Below are positions 53,312-62,828 of a DNA stretch of 64,000 nucleotides, piece after piece. Every line of letters begins with the position of its first letter. Position 1 is the first letter of the stretch. The notes under the pieces were generated by a model. That model did no database searches. It was not told where the DNA came from and worked only from the letters and a program-made list of their open reading frames with translations. The stretch is from Exiguobacterium sp. RIT594 (GTDB taxonomy: Bacteria > Bacillota > Bacilli > Exiguobacteriales > Exiguobacteriaceae). Location: the NCBI RefSeq assembly GCF_003339585.1, contig NZ_QPKF01000002.1, forward strand, positions 186,001 through 250,000, read 5' to 3'. Made by a program: the position numbers and the translations under genes.

Positions 53312-54215
53312 CATCGGCTTGACCACCATTCCCTTGTTCTGTATTCATCATGACCATCCGTGGATACGGAATCTTAATTCCTTCCAGTTCGAGTCCTTGC
53401 TTGAGTTCTTTCCGGATCAATCTTCCGGCCTGGAAGTGTTGCATCGGCGGCACTTCTGCCATCAGGCGATAGACGACTTCTGACGGTCCAAGTGTTTGGA
53501 CACCAAGCATTTGAATCGGCTCAATGAACATATCTGTATATTTTTCCGTCGTCGCATTAGCGATTTGATGCAAGACCTGCTCGACCCGTTCCAAATCTTC
53601 TTCATACGATACTTGTACATCGACTAAAGCAAAACTGTTGTCGACGGAAAAGTTCGTCACCTGTAAGATTTGTCCGTTCGGAATGATGTGGATTTCTCCA
53701 TTCAATCCTTTTAACTTCGTCGTCCGGATTCCGAGTTCTGTGACAACTCCTTCAATCAAACCGACACGAACGAAGTCACCGACTTTAAACTGTCGCTCAA
53801 AGATGATGAAGGCTCCGGTAATGATATCCTGAACCAGGTTCTTTGCCCCAAACGAGATGGCAAGACCGGCGATACCGGCACTGGCGACAAGGCCTGTAAT
53901 GTTGATCCCGAACTGACTGAGCACCGTCAAGAGCATGACGATACCAAGAACATAACGGATAGCATTTTGGAGCAGTTTCAACAATGTTTCATTTTGGCGT
54001 TGCGCCAACGAATCATGCTCATTGATTTTTCGAATCGTAAATAATCGCGAAACCGCACCTGTTAAAATACGCATCAGTACATAAAAACCGGCGATGATAA
54101 TCAGGGCGATCAACAATTTCAGTCCAAAGCGGATCCACATGTCTGCGTCCATAACTTGTGCAAAAATCCGATCCACTTGAGCGACTGAATCCTGTACGTC
54201 TTTATTGGTAGCCAT
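53286..54215 (-). CDS. MscS-family mechanosensitive ion channel
   Basis: 309 residues from ATG at 54215, close after AAGGATGG. Three membrane helices (about 25-50, 75-95, 105-130); the last is the pore helix with 'GLVASAGIAGLAISFGAKNLVQDIITGAFI', then the MscS beta domain ('FKVGDFVRVGLIEGVVTELGIRTT', 'IPNGQI') and C-terminal cage. It opens under membrane tension on osmotic downshift. A soluble Gln/Asp-rich tail follows. Divergent from yyaC. Confidence 0.93.
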   Translation of the reverse strand: MATNKDVQDSVAQVDRIFAQVMDADMWIRFGLKLLIALIIIAGFYVLMRILTGAVSRLFTIRKINEHDSLAQRQNETLLKLLQNAIRYVLGIVMLLTVLSQFGINITGLVASAGIAGLAISFGAKNLVQDIITGAFIIFERQFKVGDFVRVGLIEGVVTELGIRTTKLKGLNGEIHIIPNGQILQVTNFSVDNSFALVDVQVSYEEDLERVEQVLHQIANATTEKYTDMFIEPIQMLGVQTLGPSEVVYRLMAEVPPMQHFQAGRLIRKELKQGLELEGIKIPYPRMVMMNTEQGNGGQADDAKNVQSS

Positions 54216-54390
54216 TCTCTCCATCCTTTCGACTTCTCTCTATTACGACAGTATACGTGATTTTAAATGACTTTCAACCAAAGAACCGATTTTGACGTTA
54301 GATTTTCACAAAAACCGGGAAAGGAAAATCATTACAGAATGCCTTCACTCTCACCACGACACCAGGATGCTGACACCAGGAGAAGAAAGG

Positions 54391-55017
54391 ATGATCCAGA
54401 TGAATTTCCGTTTTCATTCTCACGAAAAAAAGCCCTATTCTTTCTTTTTAGAATATACGGAACCATTCGCCAAGGAACGACTGGCAGAACAATTACATGA
54501 ACAAGTCAGCACCATGAAGGAAAACCGTCCCGTCGTCCTCGTCTGTATCGGTTCCGACCGGTCGACCGGCGATTCACTCGGACCGCTCGTCGGAACCTTT
54601 CTGGAAAAAAACCGGCCAGCGAACATGCATGTTTACGGGACATTAGCGAAACCGGTCCACGCCTTGAATCTGGCCGAAACCATTCATTCGATTCAAACGA
54701 CGCACTATCGTCCGCTCGTCATCGCCATCGATGCCTGTCTCGGGCGCCTGTCAAGTGTCGGTCATGTCTTCTTCTCGGAAGGTCCGCTTGCTCCTGGTGC
54801 CGGTGTCCAAAAGGAACTACCGGCTGTCGGTGATTTTAATATTAAAGCTGTCGTCAATGTCAGCGGCTTCATGGAAATGATGATCCTTCAAAATACACGC
54901 CTCCATCTGGTTTATGAGTTGGCTGAACTCGTCGCTGATAGTTTTGCCTTGCTCGATACGAAATTAGCAGCTGAAACAACACGTACGACCATCTCCTTCA
55001 CACCACGTTCAATTTAA
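54391..55017 (+). CDS. yyaC: YyaC-like protein (DUF1256, sporulation-protease-like)
   Basis: 208 residues from ATG at 54391, eight bases after GGAG; an ATG at 54400 is also possible. 'VVLVCIGSDRSTGDSLGPLVGTFL' contains the Asp residues shared with the hydrogenase-maturation/GPR-protease fold, and 'ALNLAETIHSI', 'VIAIDACLGRLSSVGHV', 'GPLAPGAGVQKELP' complete the DUF1256 pattern. In B. subtilis yyaC sits beside spo0J and is sporulation-associated. Here it lies in the same place, convergent with parB. Function in a presumably non-sporulating host is unknown. Confidence 0.9.
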   Translation: MIQMNFRFHSHEKKPYSFFLEYTEPFAKERLAEQLHEQVSTMKENRPVVLVCIGSDRSTGDSLGPLVGTFLEKNRPANMHVYGTLAKPVHALNLAETIHSIQTTHYRPLVIAIDACLGRLSSVGHVFFSEGPLAPGAGVQKELPAVGDFNIKAVVNVSGFMEMMILQNTRLHLVYELAELVADSFALLDTKLAAETTRTTISFTPRSI

Positions 55018-55056
55018 GGACAGCATTTTTCCTTTCTTTTATCCAGTAAGTTTCAA

Positions 55057-55098
55057 AAAAGGATCCATTCCAAGTGTCATACTGGAATGGATCCTTTT
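55057..55098. terminator. Bidirectional intrinsic terminator
   Basis: Perfect 16-bp stem AAAAGGATCCATTCCA (55057-55072)/TGGAATGGATCCTTTT (55083-55098), between convergent yyaC and parB. Confidence 0.93.
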
Positions 55099-55101
55099 CT
55101 G

Positions 55102-55866
55102 TTAATCTTCTTCAGGTAAAAGCAGTTCGAGAATTCGGTTTAAATCGTCCTCGTCCGTAAAATCAATTTCGAGTTTTCCGGCTTGTTTCGTCCTCTTGAT
55201 GCGGACAGTCGCTCCCATCCGTTCCCGTAACGTCTCTTCGATGAAATCCAGTTCGGTCGACTGCTTACTTACCGGACGTACCTGCTTTTTTTCACGCAAC
55301 TCTTGCTCGAGGCGCCGGACATTCCAGTTTTCACGCATGACGCGTTCCGCCATCCGCTCGATCTTCAGTGGATGTTTTAAGGACAATAAGGCCCGTGCAT
55401 GTCCCATCGATAACCGTTCTTCCATGACGGCTTGCTGGACCTCGACCGGTAACTGCAGTAAACGGAGACTGTTCGTGATGTGGGAACGGCTTTTTCCGAC
55501 CCGGTTCGCAAGCTCTGCCTGTGTGATGTTAAACTCTTCGAGCATCTCGGCGTACGCCATCGCTTCTTCAATCGCACTCAAATCGGCACGTTGGATATTT
55601 TCGATCAATGCCAGTTCCATGACACGGGTTTCGTTCGCTTCAATAATCAAGACCGGGACACGATTAAATCCGGCTTGTTTTGCAGCTTGATAACGTCGCT
55701 CACCGGCAATGATTTCGTAAAACCCCTCACGTGGACGAACGACGATCGGTTGAATCATTCCATGGCGTGTCAAGGAGTTGGCGAGTTCTGCCAACGCTTT
55801 CTCGTGGAACTGTTTCCGCGGTTGCCCCGGATTCGGTCGGATGGCTCCAATCGGTATTTCATTCAT
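55102..55866 (-). CDS. parB: Chromosome-partitioning protein ParB (Spo0J), N-terminally short
   Basis: 254 residues. CTPase/ParB domain with 'IRPNPGQPRKQF', 'GMIQPIVVRP' and 'IIAGERRYQAAK' (box II), helix-turn-helix 'ITQAELANRVGKSRSHITNSLRLL', and C-terminal dimer domain ending 'DLNRILELLLPEED', close to B. subtilis Spo0J (282 aa). It binds parS, slides as a clamp and loads SMC. The start with AGGAGAG is clear; an in-frame TAG lies upstream, so it cannot be extended. It therefore lacks the ~20-residue leading 'LGKG(I/L)xALF' peptide that stimulates ParA. No parA is adjacent. Confidence 0.95.
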   Translation of the reverse strand: MNEIPIGAIRPNPGQPRKQFHEKALAELANSLTRHGMIQPIVVRPREGFYEIIAGERRYQAAKQAGFNRVPVLIIEANETRVMELALIENIQRADLSAIEEAMAYAEMLEEFNITQAELANRVGKSRSHITNSLRLLQLPVEVQQAVMEERLSMGHARALLSLKHPLKIERMAERVMRENWNVRRLEQELREKKQVRPVSKQSTELDFIEETLRERMGATVRIKRTKQAGKLEIDFTDEDDLNRILELLLPEED

Positions 55867-55907
55867 GCTAATCTCTCCTAAACGTAGCGGAAGGCACGAC
55901 CGCTAGT

Positions 55908-56744
55908 TTACGGACGTGCCTTCACGATGCGGATCCGCACCTCGACATATTCTTCACAATCCACTTCTTCTTTTTCGACCGTCAAACCGGTCCGTTCAAT
56001 CATATCGACGGAATCACGAATCGTGTTCAAGGCAATTCGTGTATCCCGGGCAAAACTTTTATGACGTTTTTTAGGAACTTTTGGTGTCAACAACCGTTCA
56101 ACCCGTTGTTCCGTCTCTTTGACGTTCCATTCCCGTTCAATGATTTCAACCAAAACCTGAAGCTGTAAGTCAGCTGCTTTTAACGGCAGGAGGGCCCGCG
56201 CATGACGTTCCGTGATTTTCCGTTGTTTCAGGGCTTCACGAACCGTTTCCGGTAACCGAAGCAAACGAAGCTTATTCGCAATCGTCGACTGGCTCCGTCC
56301 GAGTCTGCGCGCCAACACTTCCTGTGTGATTTCTTGCATGACAAGCAACCGCGCGTATGCTTCCGCTTCTTCGATTGGCGTCAATTCTTCACGTTGTAGA
56401 TTTTCGATGAGTGCGAGGGCAGCCGTCGTCTCGTCTGTCATCTGTTTAATGATAGCGGGAATCGTCTCCCATCCGAGCGATTGAACAGCCCGAAAACGGC
56501 GTTCGCCGGCGATGATTTCATATCCTTCGCCTTGTTTTCGGACGACAATCGGTTGCAGTAAACCATGTTCTTCAATCGTGGTCGCTAGTTCGGTAATCCG
56601 TTCCCCGTCAAAGACGGTCCGCGGTTGGAACTGGTTGGCGACCAATTCCGTTAACTTTAACTCACGGACGGTATCTTGTGGATCCAGCTCTAGGGAAACG
56701 GTTTGTCCTCCCTTACCGAGCAGTTTGGCAATTGCATTCTTCAC
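55908..56744 (-). CDS. noc: Nucleoid occlusion protein Noc (ParB family)
   Basis: 278 residues from GTG at 56744, nine bases after GAGG; the earlier ATG at 56765 has no site. The chosen start gives 'VKNAIAKLLGKG', an amphipathic helix like the membrane-targeting N-terminus of B. subtilis Noc (MKHSFSRFFG). 'VANQFQPRTVFD', 'EIIAGERRFRAV' and HTH 'VLARRLGRSQSTIANKLRLL' are of ParB type. Noc blocks division over the nucleoid when bound at its sites. It sits between rsmG and parB with a 42-base gap where soj (parA) is expected. Confidence 0.93.
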   Translation of the reverse strand: MKNAIAKLLGKGGQTVSLELDPQDTVRELKLTELVANQFQPRTVFDGERITELATTIEEHGLLQPIVVRKQGEGYEIIAGERRFRAVQSLGWETIPAIIKQMTDETTAALALIENLQREELTPIEEAEAYARLLVMQEITQEVLARRLGRSQSTIANKLRLLRLPETVREALKQRKITERHARALLPLKAADLQLQVLVEIIEREWNVKETEQRVERLLTPKVPKKRHKSFARDTRIALNTIRDSVDMIERTGLTVEKEEVDCEEYVEVRIRIVKARP

Positions 56745-56772
56745 GTTGGTGTACCTCGCCTTCATCAGTCAT

Positions 56773-56788
56773 CGTTTCACGTGAAACG
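56773..56788. promoter_or_regulatory. parS site upstream of noc
   Basis: CGTTTCACGTGAAACG, perfect palindrome, matches 14 of 16 positions of the parS consensus TGTTNCACGTGAAACA. It lies 29 bases ahead of the noc start, between noc and the rsmG stop. Confidence 0.9.
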
Positions 56789-56792
56789 GTGT

Positions 56793-57509
56793 TTAACCCA
56801 GTGGATCTTTTGCCGGTGTACCTGCTTTACGCGGATATTTCCCGGGTGTTAATCGTTTTTTATCGACAATTACGATATTACGCTCACTTTCTTCTCCTGG
56901 CAATTGGAATTGGAAACTTTCCCGCAAATTTCCACCCAATACCTTCAAGGCTGTCGCGCCTTCTTCCAGTTCTTCACCCAGTTTCGCGGCTTTTAAAGCG
57001 ACGAATTGACCGCCAACTTTAGCAAGCGGTAAACAGTATTCCGCAAGAACCGACATCCGTGCAACGGCACGCGCTGTCACGACATCAAAATGTTCCCGGA
57101 ACTGTTTATTTTTCCCGAATTCTTCGGCACGTCCGTGGTGGAAGGCAACGCCTTCAAGTCCAAGTTCTGTTGCGAGCATATTCAAGAAGCCGATCCGTTT
57201 GTTGAGTGAGTCGATGATCGTCACTTTCAGATGCGGGAACATGATTTTGATCGGCAGACTCGGAAAACCGGCGCCGGCACCGACGTCACAGACGGTTTCG
57301 ACTTTTGTGAAGTCAAAATAGAACGCCGCTGTGATCGAATCATAAAAGTGTTTCAAATAAACGCCTTCTTCATCCGTGATCGCCGTCAAATTCATTTTCT
57401 CATTCCATTCGACAAGCAGTTCATAGTATTTACGGAACTGTTGCAATTGATGGTCTGAGACGTCTAATCCTTGCTCCGCTAATGCGGTTACGAATTGCTG
57501 TTGGTTCAT
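56793..57509 (-). CDS. rsmG: 16S rRNA (guanine527-N7)-methyltransferase RsmG
   Basis: 238 residues from ATG at 57509, eight bases after GGAG inside the mnmG stop region. SAM-binding '[19 protein letters not shown]' and '[19 protein letters not shown]' are diagnostic of RsmG (GidB). Loss gives streptomycin resistance in other bacteria. Length matches the family. Follows mnmG directly. Confidence 0.97.
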   Translation of the reverse strand: MNQQQFVTALAEQGLDVSDHQLQQFRKYYELLVEWNEKMNLTAITDEEGVYLKHFYDSITAAFYFDFTKVETVCDVGAGAGFPSLPIKIMFPHLKVTIIDSLNKRIGFLNMLATELGLEGVAFHHGRAEEFGKNKQFREHFDVVTARAVARMSVLAEYCLPLAKVGGQFVALKAAKLGEELEEGATALKVLGGNLRESFQFQLPGEESERNIVIVDKKRLTPGKYPRKAGTPAKDPLG

Positions 57510-57514
57510 TCTCT

Positions 57515-59401
57515 TCACTCCGCAGTCAATGCGTATTGGCCTTGCTCGATATAAACAAGCAAAATCGAGATATCAGATGGATTGACCCCTGAAATCCGTG
57601 ATGCTTGTCCGATCGAAAGCGGACGCACTTGGTTTAGTTTTTGTTTTGCTTCAATTGCGAGACCACTGATGACATCGTAATCGAGACGTTCCGGAATCCG
57701 TTTTTTCTCCATCCGCATCATCCGTTCGACTTGATCAAGCTGTTTGTCGATGTAACCGGCATATTTGACCTGGATTTCGACCTGCTCCGCTGCTTCCGGA
57801 GACAAAGCGACCGGTGGCGGTGTCATGTCGGCAATCATCGCATACGTGATTTCCGGACGTTTCAGTAACGTGATCGCATGTAATGCCTCTTTCAACGGCG
57901 AAACACCGATTTCCGTCAAGCGCTCGTTCACTTCACTCGTTGCTTTAATGACGACTTTTTCGAGTCGTTTCATTTCCCGTTGGATGTCTTCTTTTTTCTC
58001 AGCCAGTTTCGCATGGCGTGTCTCGTTGATTAATCCGAGATCGTATCCGATATCCGATAAACGCAAATCGGCATTGTCATGACGCAACAATAACCGGTAT
58101 TCGGCACGTGACGTCAACAGACGATACGGTTCGTTTGTTCCTTTTGTGACGAGATCATCGATCATGACACCGATATACCCTTGTGAACGGGACAGAATGA
58201 GCGGATCTCTTTCCTGAACTTTCAGTGCCGCGTTGATTCCGGCCATGATGCCTTGTCCGGCTGCTTCTTCGTAGCCGCTTGTCCCGTTGATTTGTCCGGC
58301 TGTAAACAGTCCGGCGATCCGTTTTGTTTCCAGTGTCGGCCAGAGTTGCGTCGGAACGACTGCATCATATTCGATCGCATAACCGGGACGCATCATCTCT
58401 GATTTCTCAAGTCCTGGAATCGACCGTAAAATATCGTGTTGGACATCTTCCGGCAGACTCGTTGACAGTCCTTGGACATAGACTTCTTCCGTATCACGGC
58501 CTTCCGGCTCAAGGAAAATCTGGTGACGCGGTTTATCACTGAACCGGACGACCTTATCTTCAATCGACGGGCAATAACGGGGACCCGTTCCTTTGATCAT
58601 TCCCGAGAACATCGGGGAACGATGGAGATTCGCATCGATCAATTGGTGCGTATATTCAGTCGTATACGTCAACCAGCATGGAATCTGTTCCGTGATCATC
58701 TGTGTCGTTTCATGACTGAACGGCAATGCGACAGCATCACCCGGTTGAATTTCCGTTTTCGAATAATCAATCGTTTTCCCGTCGATCCGGGGTGGTGTAC
58801 CCGTTTTGAAACGGGCGAGCTCGAAACCGAGTTCTTCCAGATGTTTCGAAAGATTGACTGACGGCATCTGGTTGTTCGGACCGCTCTCATACGACAATTC
58901 ACCGATGATGATTTTCCCACGCATGAAAGTTCCGGTCGTGATGATGACCGCTTTTGCCCGGTATTCGGCTCCTGTATTCGTCACGACGCCGACACACGTA
59001 TCGTCTTCGATGATTAACCGCTCGACGAGTGCTTGACGTAACAACAGATTCGGTTCGTCTTCAAGTGCTTTTTTCATCCGGTTTTGATACTCGAATTTAT
59101 CCGCCTGTGCCCGAAGTGCACGAACAGCCGGACCTTTTGATGTGTTGAGCATCTTCATTTGAATATACGTCGCGTCGATTGCCCGTGCCATTTCTCCGCC
59201 GAGGGCATCGATTTCCCGGACGACGATTCCTTTTGCCGGACCGCCGATTGACGGATTACAATACATGAATCCGACCATGTCGGGATTCATCGTCAACATG
59301 ACGGTTTTTGAACCCATACGGGCGGCTGCAAGAGATGCTTCAATTCCTGCATGACCGGCTCCGATGACGATGACATCGAATTCGCCTGCTTGATAAGCCA
59401 T
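57515..59401 (-). CDS. mnmG: tRNA uridine-5-carboxymethylaminomethyl modification enzyme MnmG
   Basis: 628 residues. FAD-binding '[23 protein letters not shown]', '[18 protein letters not shown]', '[14 protein letters not shown]' and '[17 protein letters not shown]' are the GidA signatures; a helical C-terminal domain contacts MnmE. With MnmE it modifies wobble U34 of tRNAs. AAAGGAGG precedes the ATG. Order mnmE-mnmG-rsmG as in Bacillales. Confidence 0.98.
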   Translation of the reverse strand: MAYQAGEFDVIVIGAGHAGIEASLAAARMGSKTVMLTMNPDMVGFMYCNPSIGGPAKGIVVREIDALGGEMARAIDATYIQMKMLNTSKGPAVRALRAQADKFEYQNRMKKALEDEPNLLLRQALVERLIIEDDTCVGVVTNTGAEYRAKAVIITTGTFMRGKIIIGELSYESGPNNQMPSVNLSKHLEELGFELARFKTGTPPRIDGKTIDYSKTEIQPGDAVALPFSHETTQMITEQIPCWLTYTTEYTHQLIDANLHRSPMFSGMIKGTGPRYCPSIEDKVVRFSDKPRHQIFLEPEGRDTEEVYVQGLSTSLPEDVQHDILRSIPGLEKSEMMRPGYAIEYDAVVPTQLWPTLETKRIAGLFTAGQINGTSGYEEAAGQGIMAGINAALKVQERDPLILSRSQGYIGVMIDDLVTKGTNEPYRLLTSRAEYRLLLRHDNADLRLSDIGYDLGLINETRHAKLAEKKEDIQREMKRLEKVVIKATSEVNERLTEIGVSPLKEALHAITLLKRPEITYAMIADMTPPPVALSPEAAEQVEIQVKYAGYIDKQLDQVERMMRMEKKRIPERLDYDVISGLAIEAKQKLNQVRPLSIGQASRISGVNPSDISILLVYIEQGQYALTAE

Positions 59402-59443
59402 AACTGTGGTTCCTCCTTTTAAAAATCAACAACCTGACAACAT

Positions 59444-60826
59444 TTATTTTCCTAAACAAAATTGTGAGAATAATTTATCGAGTAAACTGTCCTGTGCCGT
59501 ATCGCCATTGATTTCACCGAGTGTATCCCACGCCCGGCGTAAGTCAATCTGGACCATATCAATCGGCATCGATGCTTCTGCCGCACCAAGTGCATCTTCA
59601 ATCATTTGGCTCGCCTGTTTAATGAGTTGAATGTGACGGGCATTCGAGACGTACGTCATATCCTGCCCCTCGACCCCTTGTTCAAAGAAGAGAGCCGCAA
59701 TGGCCGCTTCAAGATCCATGACTCCGGCTTCTTCCAGCAGGGACGTCGTGACAATCGGACGGTCATCTGCCAACTGTTTTACGCGCTCGAGATCAATCTG
59801 TTGCGGTAAATCACTTTTATTGACGATGATGATGGCGTTCATGCCCCGAATCGCTTCGAATAACAAGACATCCTCTTCCGTCAATGCATCGTTCCCGTTT
59901 AAGACAAGTAAAATCAAGTCCGCTGAGTTAAGGGCCTGACGGGACTTCTCGACACCCATCCGTTCGACGATATCTTCCGTCTCCCGGATGCCGGCCGTAT
60001 CAATTAACTTCAGCGGGACACCGCGGACGTTGACGTATTCTTCAATCGTATCCCGTGTCGTCCCCGCGATATCGGTGACGATGGCTTTTGCTTCTTGCAC
60101 CAATGTGTTGAGCAAAGACGATTTTCCAACATTCGGACGTCCGATGATCGCTGTCGACAAGCCTTCCCGCAGGATTTTTCCCTGTCGCGCTGTCGACAAC
60201 AGTTCCGTTAGAATCCGGCGGACCTCGCCTGCATCTTTTTGGACGATTTGCTGCGTCATTTCTTCGGCATCATATTCCGGATAGTCGATGTTAACTTCAA
60301 TCGAAGCAATCGTCTGCAACAATTGTTCCCGTAAATCTTGGACCAGTTTTGACAGGCGTCCTTCGATTTGACCGACGGCAACCGTCATCGCCCGGTCTGT
60401 TTTCGCCCGGATCAAGTCCATGACGGCTTCTGCTTGTGACAAGTCAATCCGACCGTTCAGGAAAGCCCGTTTCGTAAATTCACCCGGTTCTGCGAGCCGG
60501 ACATCCGGTTGTTCGAGAATCAGTTCGAGTACCCGATTGACGGCAACGATTCCGCCGTGACAATTCAGTTCGACGACATCTTCCCGCGTAAAGGTTTTCG
60601 GTGCCCGCATGACACTGACCATCACTTCATCGACGACCTGTTCTGTCGTCTGTTCAACCAATTTGCCGTAATGAATCGTATGTGTCGGGACTTCGTTCAA
60701 TCGGTTGGCACCGCGGTAGACGCGATCGGCTGTTTCGACTGCTTTAGGACCGGACAAACGGACAATCGCAATTGCACCTTCACCCATCGGCGTCGAAATC
60801 GCGGCTATCGTATCAAATTCCATCAT
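59444..60826 (-). CDS. mnmE: tRNA modification GTPase MnmE
   Basis: 460 residues. N-terminal folate-binding domain ('[21 protein letters not shown]'), helical domain and inserted G domain with '[12 protein letters not shown]' (G1), '[12 protein letters not shown]', '[10 protein letters not shown]' (G3) and 'NKSDL' (G4), ending with the catalytic-Cys C-terminus 'FCLGK'. Partner of MnmG. Two ATG codons in a row; the first is nearer GAGGTG. A terminator separates it from yidC, and jag is missing in between. Confidence 0.98.
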   Translation of the reverse strand: MMEFDTIAAISTPMGEGAIAIVRLSGPKAVETADRVYRGANRLNEVPTHTIHYGKLVEQTTEQVVDEVMVSVMRAPKTFTREDVVELNCHGGIVAVNRVLELILEQPDVRLAEPGEFTKRAFLNGRIDLSQAEAVMDLIRAKTDRAMTVAVGQIEGRLSKLVQDLREQLLQTIASIEVNIDYPEYDAEEMTQQIVQKDAGEVRRILTELLSTARQGKILREGLSTAIIGRPNVGKSSLLNTLVQEAKAIVTDIAGTTRDTIEEYVNVRGVPLKLIDTAGIRETEDIVERMGVEKSRQALNSADLILLVLNGNDALTEEDVLLFEAIRGMNAIIIVNKSDLPQQIDLERVKQLADDRPIVTTSLLEEAGVMDLEAAIAALFFEQGVEGQDMTYVSNARHIQLIKQASQMIEDALGAAEASMPIDMVQIDLRRAWDTLGEINGDTAQDSLLDKLFSQFCLGK

Positions 60827-60930
60827 CAGTTATTCACACCTCGTTTTCTGCAATCTTTTCTATATTTAATGTTCAGGACTATTTAAATGGGTATAACGTG
60901 ACAACTATACACGAAATAGCGCAAAAGAAA

Positions 60931-60965
60931 AAGAGCGACACTCTGTAAAACGGAGTATCGCTCTT
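60931..60965 (-). terminator. Terminator after yidC
   Basis: AAGAGCGACACTC.../...GAGTATCGCTCTT stem (60931-60965, one mismatch), with A-rich sequence (60923-60932) giving a T-rich run in the minus transcript. Confidence 0.82.
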
Positions 60966-60973
60966 ACTTATTG

Positions 60974-61828
60974 TTAACGTTTCTTTTTCGGTTTTTTCGG
61001 AGCAGGAGCAGCGTTCGCCGCTTCTTGTTCGCGTTTTGAAGCAATCGTTGCTTCCGTCTGCGCTTTGATTTTCTCACGCATTGGCTTCATGATGGCAATC
61101 GTGACGATGATCGAGAAGATGTAACCGACGACCCAGTACAGCGACAAGGCAGATGGTAACGTTACACCCATGACGAAGATCATGATCGGGAAGACGTACA
61201 ACATGATTTTCATCTGTGGATTGTCATCTTGTCCCGCCATCGAGAGTTTCTGCTGCAGATACGTAAAGATAGCAGACAGGATCGGTAAGATGAAATACGG
61301 ATCCGGTTTTCCAAGATCAAACCAGAGGAACGTATGTTGGAAAATCGCCGGTGTATAGATGATTGCGTTGTAGAAGGCAATCAAAATCGGCATTTGAATC
61401 AAGATCGGTAAACAGCCGGCAAGCGGATTGACATTGTGCTCTTGGTACAGCTTCATCATTTCCTGTTGCAGTTTTTGCTGTGTTTCCTGATCTTTCGAAC
61501 TGTACTTCTCACGAAGCTTCATCATTTCTGGCTGGATAACTTGCATACCACCCATACTTTTCGTTTGTTTGATCATCAACGGCAAGATGACGAGACGAAC
61601 AAGTAACGTCGTGACGATGATTCCGATTCCGTAATCCCCATTAAAGAAATGCGAAATTTCACGAATGAGCCAAGCCATCGGCCAAACAAAGTAATGTTTC
61701 CAGAAGCCTTCTGTGTCACCAGTAATCGGTTCACCTGTTCCGTATGTCCCAGGTGTACAACCGGATAGAACGACCGCGAGTACGGACATCAATCCGAGAG
61801 TCAGCCAAATCTTAGTTCTCTTGTTCAT
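60974..61828 (-). CDS. yidC: Membrane protein insertase YidC/OxaA (SpoIIIJ-like lipoprotein)
   Basis: 284 residues. Signal sequence with lipobox 'VLSGC' (Cys24) and five membrane helices of the Oxa1 fold; 'YGIGIIVTTLLVRLVILPLMIKQTKS' carries the conserved intramembrane Arg, 'NPLAGCLPILIQMPILIAFY' is the family block. Basic C-terminus ends 'KKPKKKR', which touches the ribosome. It inserts or folds membrane proteins. Between rnpA and mnmE as in B. subtilis spoIIIJ. Confidence 0.97.
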   Translation of the reverse strand: MNKRTKIWLTLGLMSVLAVVLSGCTPGTYGTGEPITGDTEGFWKHYFVWPMAWLIREISHFFNGDYGIGIIVTTLLVRLVILPLMIKQTKSMGGMQVIQPEMMKLREKYSSKDQETQQKLQQEMMKLYQEHNVNPLAGCLPILIQMPILIAFYNAIIYTPAIFQHTFLWFDLGKPDPYFILPILSAIFTYLQQKLSMAGQDDNPQMKIMLYVFPIMIFVMGVTLPSALSLYWVVGYIFSIIVTIAIMKPMREKIKAQTEATIASKREQEAANAAPAPKKPKKKR

Positions 61829-61930
61829 AATTCCTCCTAGTAATGTTTACACGTGGTCGGTCCTCGAAGTTCTATCTATATATAGAAGCAGGCGAGTGGC
61901 CGCTACAAATCAACAGGATATACTACACGT

Positions 61931-62281
61931 TTATTTTACCTGTCGCTTCCAGACACCGGATCGTTTAAAGACATGGCGTAAACTGTCAGCAACTTCTTGA
62001 GCAGTCATCTTCGCAGCCGGATTGCGTGCGATGATCACAAAATCATAATTCGGGGCTAACGAGTCTTCATGAAGCTGACATGCTTCACGCACATACCGTT
62101 TGACCTGGTTGCGAACGACGGCATTCCCGATTTTCTTACTCACCGATAAACCAATCCGAAAGTGAGTTTGCTGCTCTTTCTTTAGTGCATATACGACAAA
62201 TTGCCGATTTGCGACAGAGGCTCCCCGAGTAAACACCGCTTGGAACTCCTTGTCTTTCTTGACGCGGTATTCCTTCTTCAC
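61931..62281 (-). CDS. rnpA: Ribonuclease P protein component
   Basis: 116 residues from GTG at 62281, ten bases after GGAG; this matches the 116 residues of B. subtilis RnpA and places '[20 protein letters not shown]' at the N-terminus. The basic '[22 protein letters not shown]' is the RNA-binding RNR motif. It assists the catalytic RNase P RNA in tRNA 5' maturation. Upstream in-frame GTG/ATG codons exist but are less well placed. Confidence 0.96.
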   Translation of the reverse strand: MKKEYRVKKDKEFQAVFTRGASVANRQFVVYALKKEQQTHFRIGLSVSKKIGNAVVRNQVKRYVREACQLHEDSLAPNYDFVIIARNPAAKMTAQEVADSLRHVFKRSGVWKRQVK

Positions 62282-62397
62282 CTTGATCACACTCCATCCT
62301 GTCATCACGAAAATTCGTCGTCTTTCATCATATCATAGAACAAACCCGCTCTGCGAGAGGGGTCTTGTGACAAAAGCACGAACATCCCTTAAAACTA

Positions 62398-62436
62398 CAA
62401 AAAAAAGATCACTTCAGGCAGCGCCAGAAGTGATCT
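62398..62436 (-). terminator. Terminator/attenuator between rpmH and rnpA
   Basis: Perfect 10-bp stem AGATCACTTC (62406-62415)/GAAGTGATCT (62427-62436), with a nine-base T-run on the minus strand. It would make rpmH transcripts more abundant than rnpA. Confidence 0.88.
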
Positions 62437-62449
62437 CATCATCGCTCGA

Positions 62450-62584
62450 TTATACAGTCAAGGCTTTGCGGCCTTTAAGACGGCGAGCAGCCAAGATCCG
62501 GCGGCCACTCTTCGTTGCCATGCGCGCACGGAATCCGTGAACTTTTTTGCGCTTACGGTTGTTTGGGTTGAAAGTTGGTTTCAT
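62450..62584 (-). CDS. rpmH: 50S ribosomal protein L34
   Basis: 44 residues, read directly on the minus strand: '[18 protein letters not shown]', '[17 protein letters not shown]' and 'LKGRKALTV' is the L34 sequence almost as in other Firmicutes. AAAGGAGG lies eight to nine bases upstream. It borders oriC on one side, with dnaA on the other, in the classic rpmH-dnaA arrangement. Confidence 0.97.
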   Translation of the reverse strand: MKPTFNPNNRKRKKVHGFRARMATKSGRRILAARRLKGRKALTV

Positions 62585-62828
62585 TAGTCTGCACCTCCTT
62601 TAAAAATTACTCTATAAAAATCATCGTTTTCTACTTTAAGGCAGTCTTGTACATTATATAAAGCAAAAGTGACCTTGTCAATGAAAGTTCAGAAGAATTA
62701 TCACAAGCATTTTCAGCAAAAAATGACGGGATTCGTGAAAATAGGATTCCCCAGTCGGTTTCATATCATACGATACGATTTGTCGATCGGATGGAATGGA
62801 AAACGAATCAAACAATCCCTTTTTCAAA

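Noticed and set aside
56837-56850. ATTTCCCGGGTGTT as a Noc-binding site
   Set aside because: Only the left half fits, and the sequence is fully explained as rsmG coding sequence.
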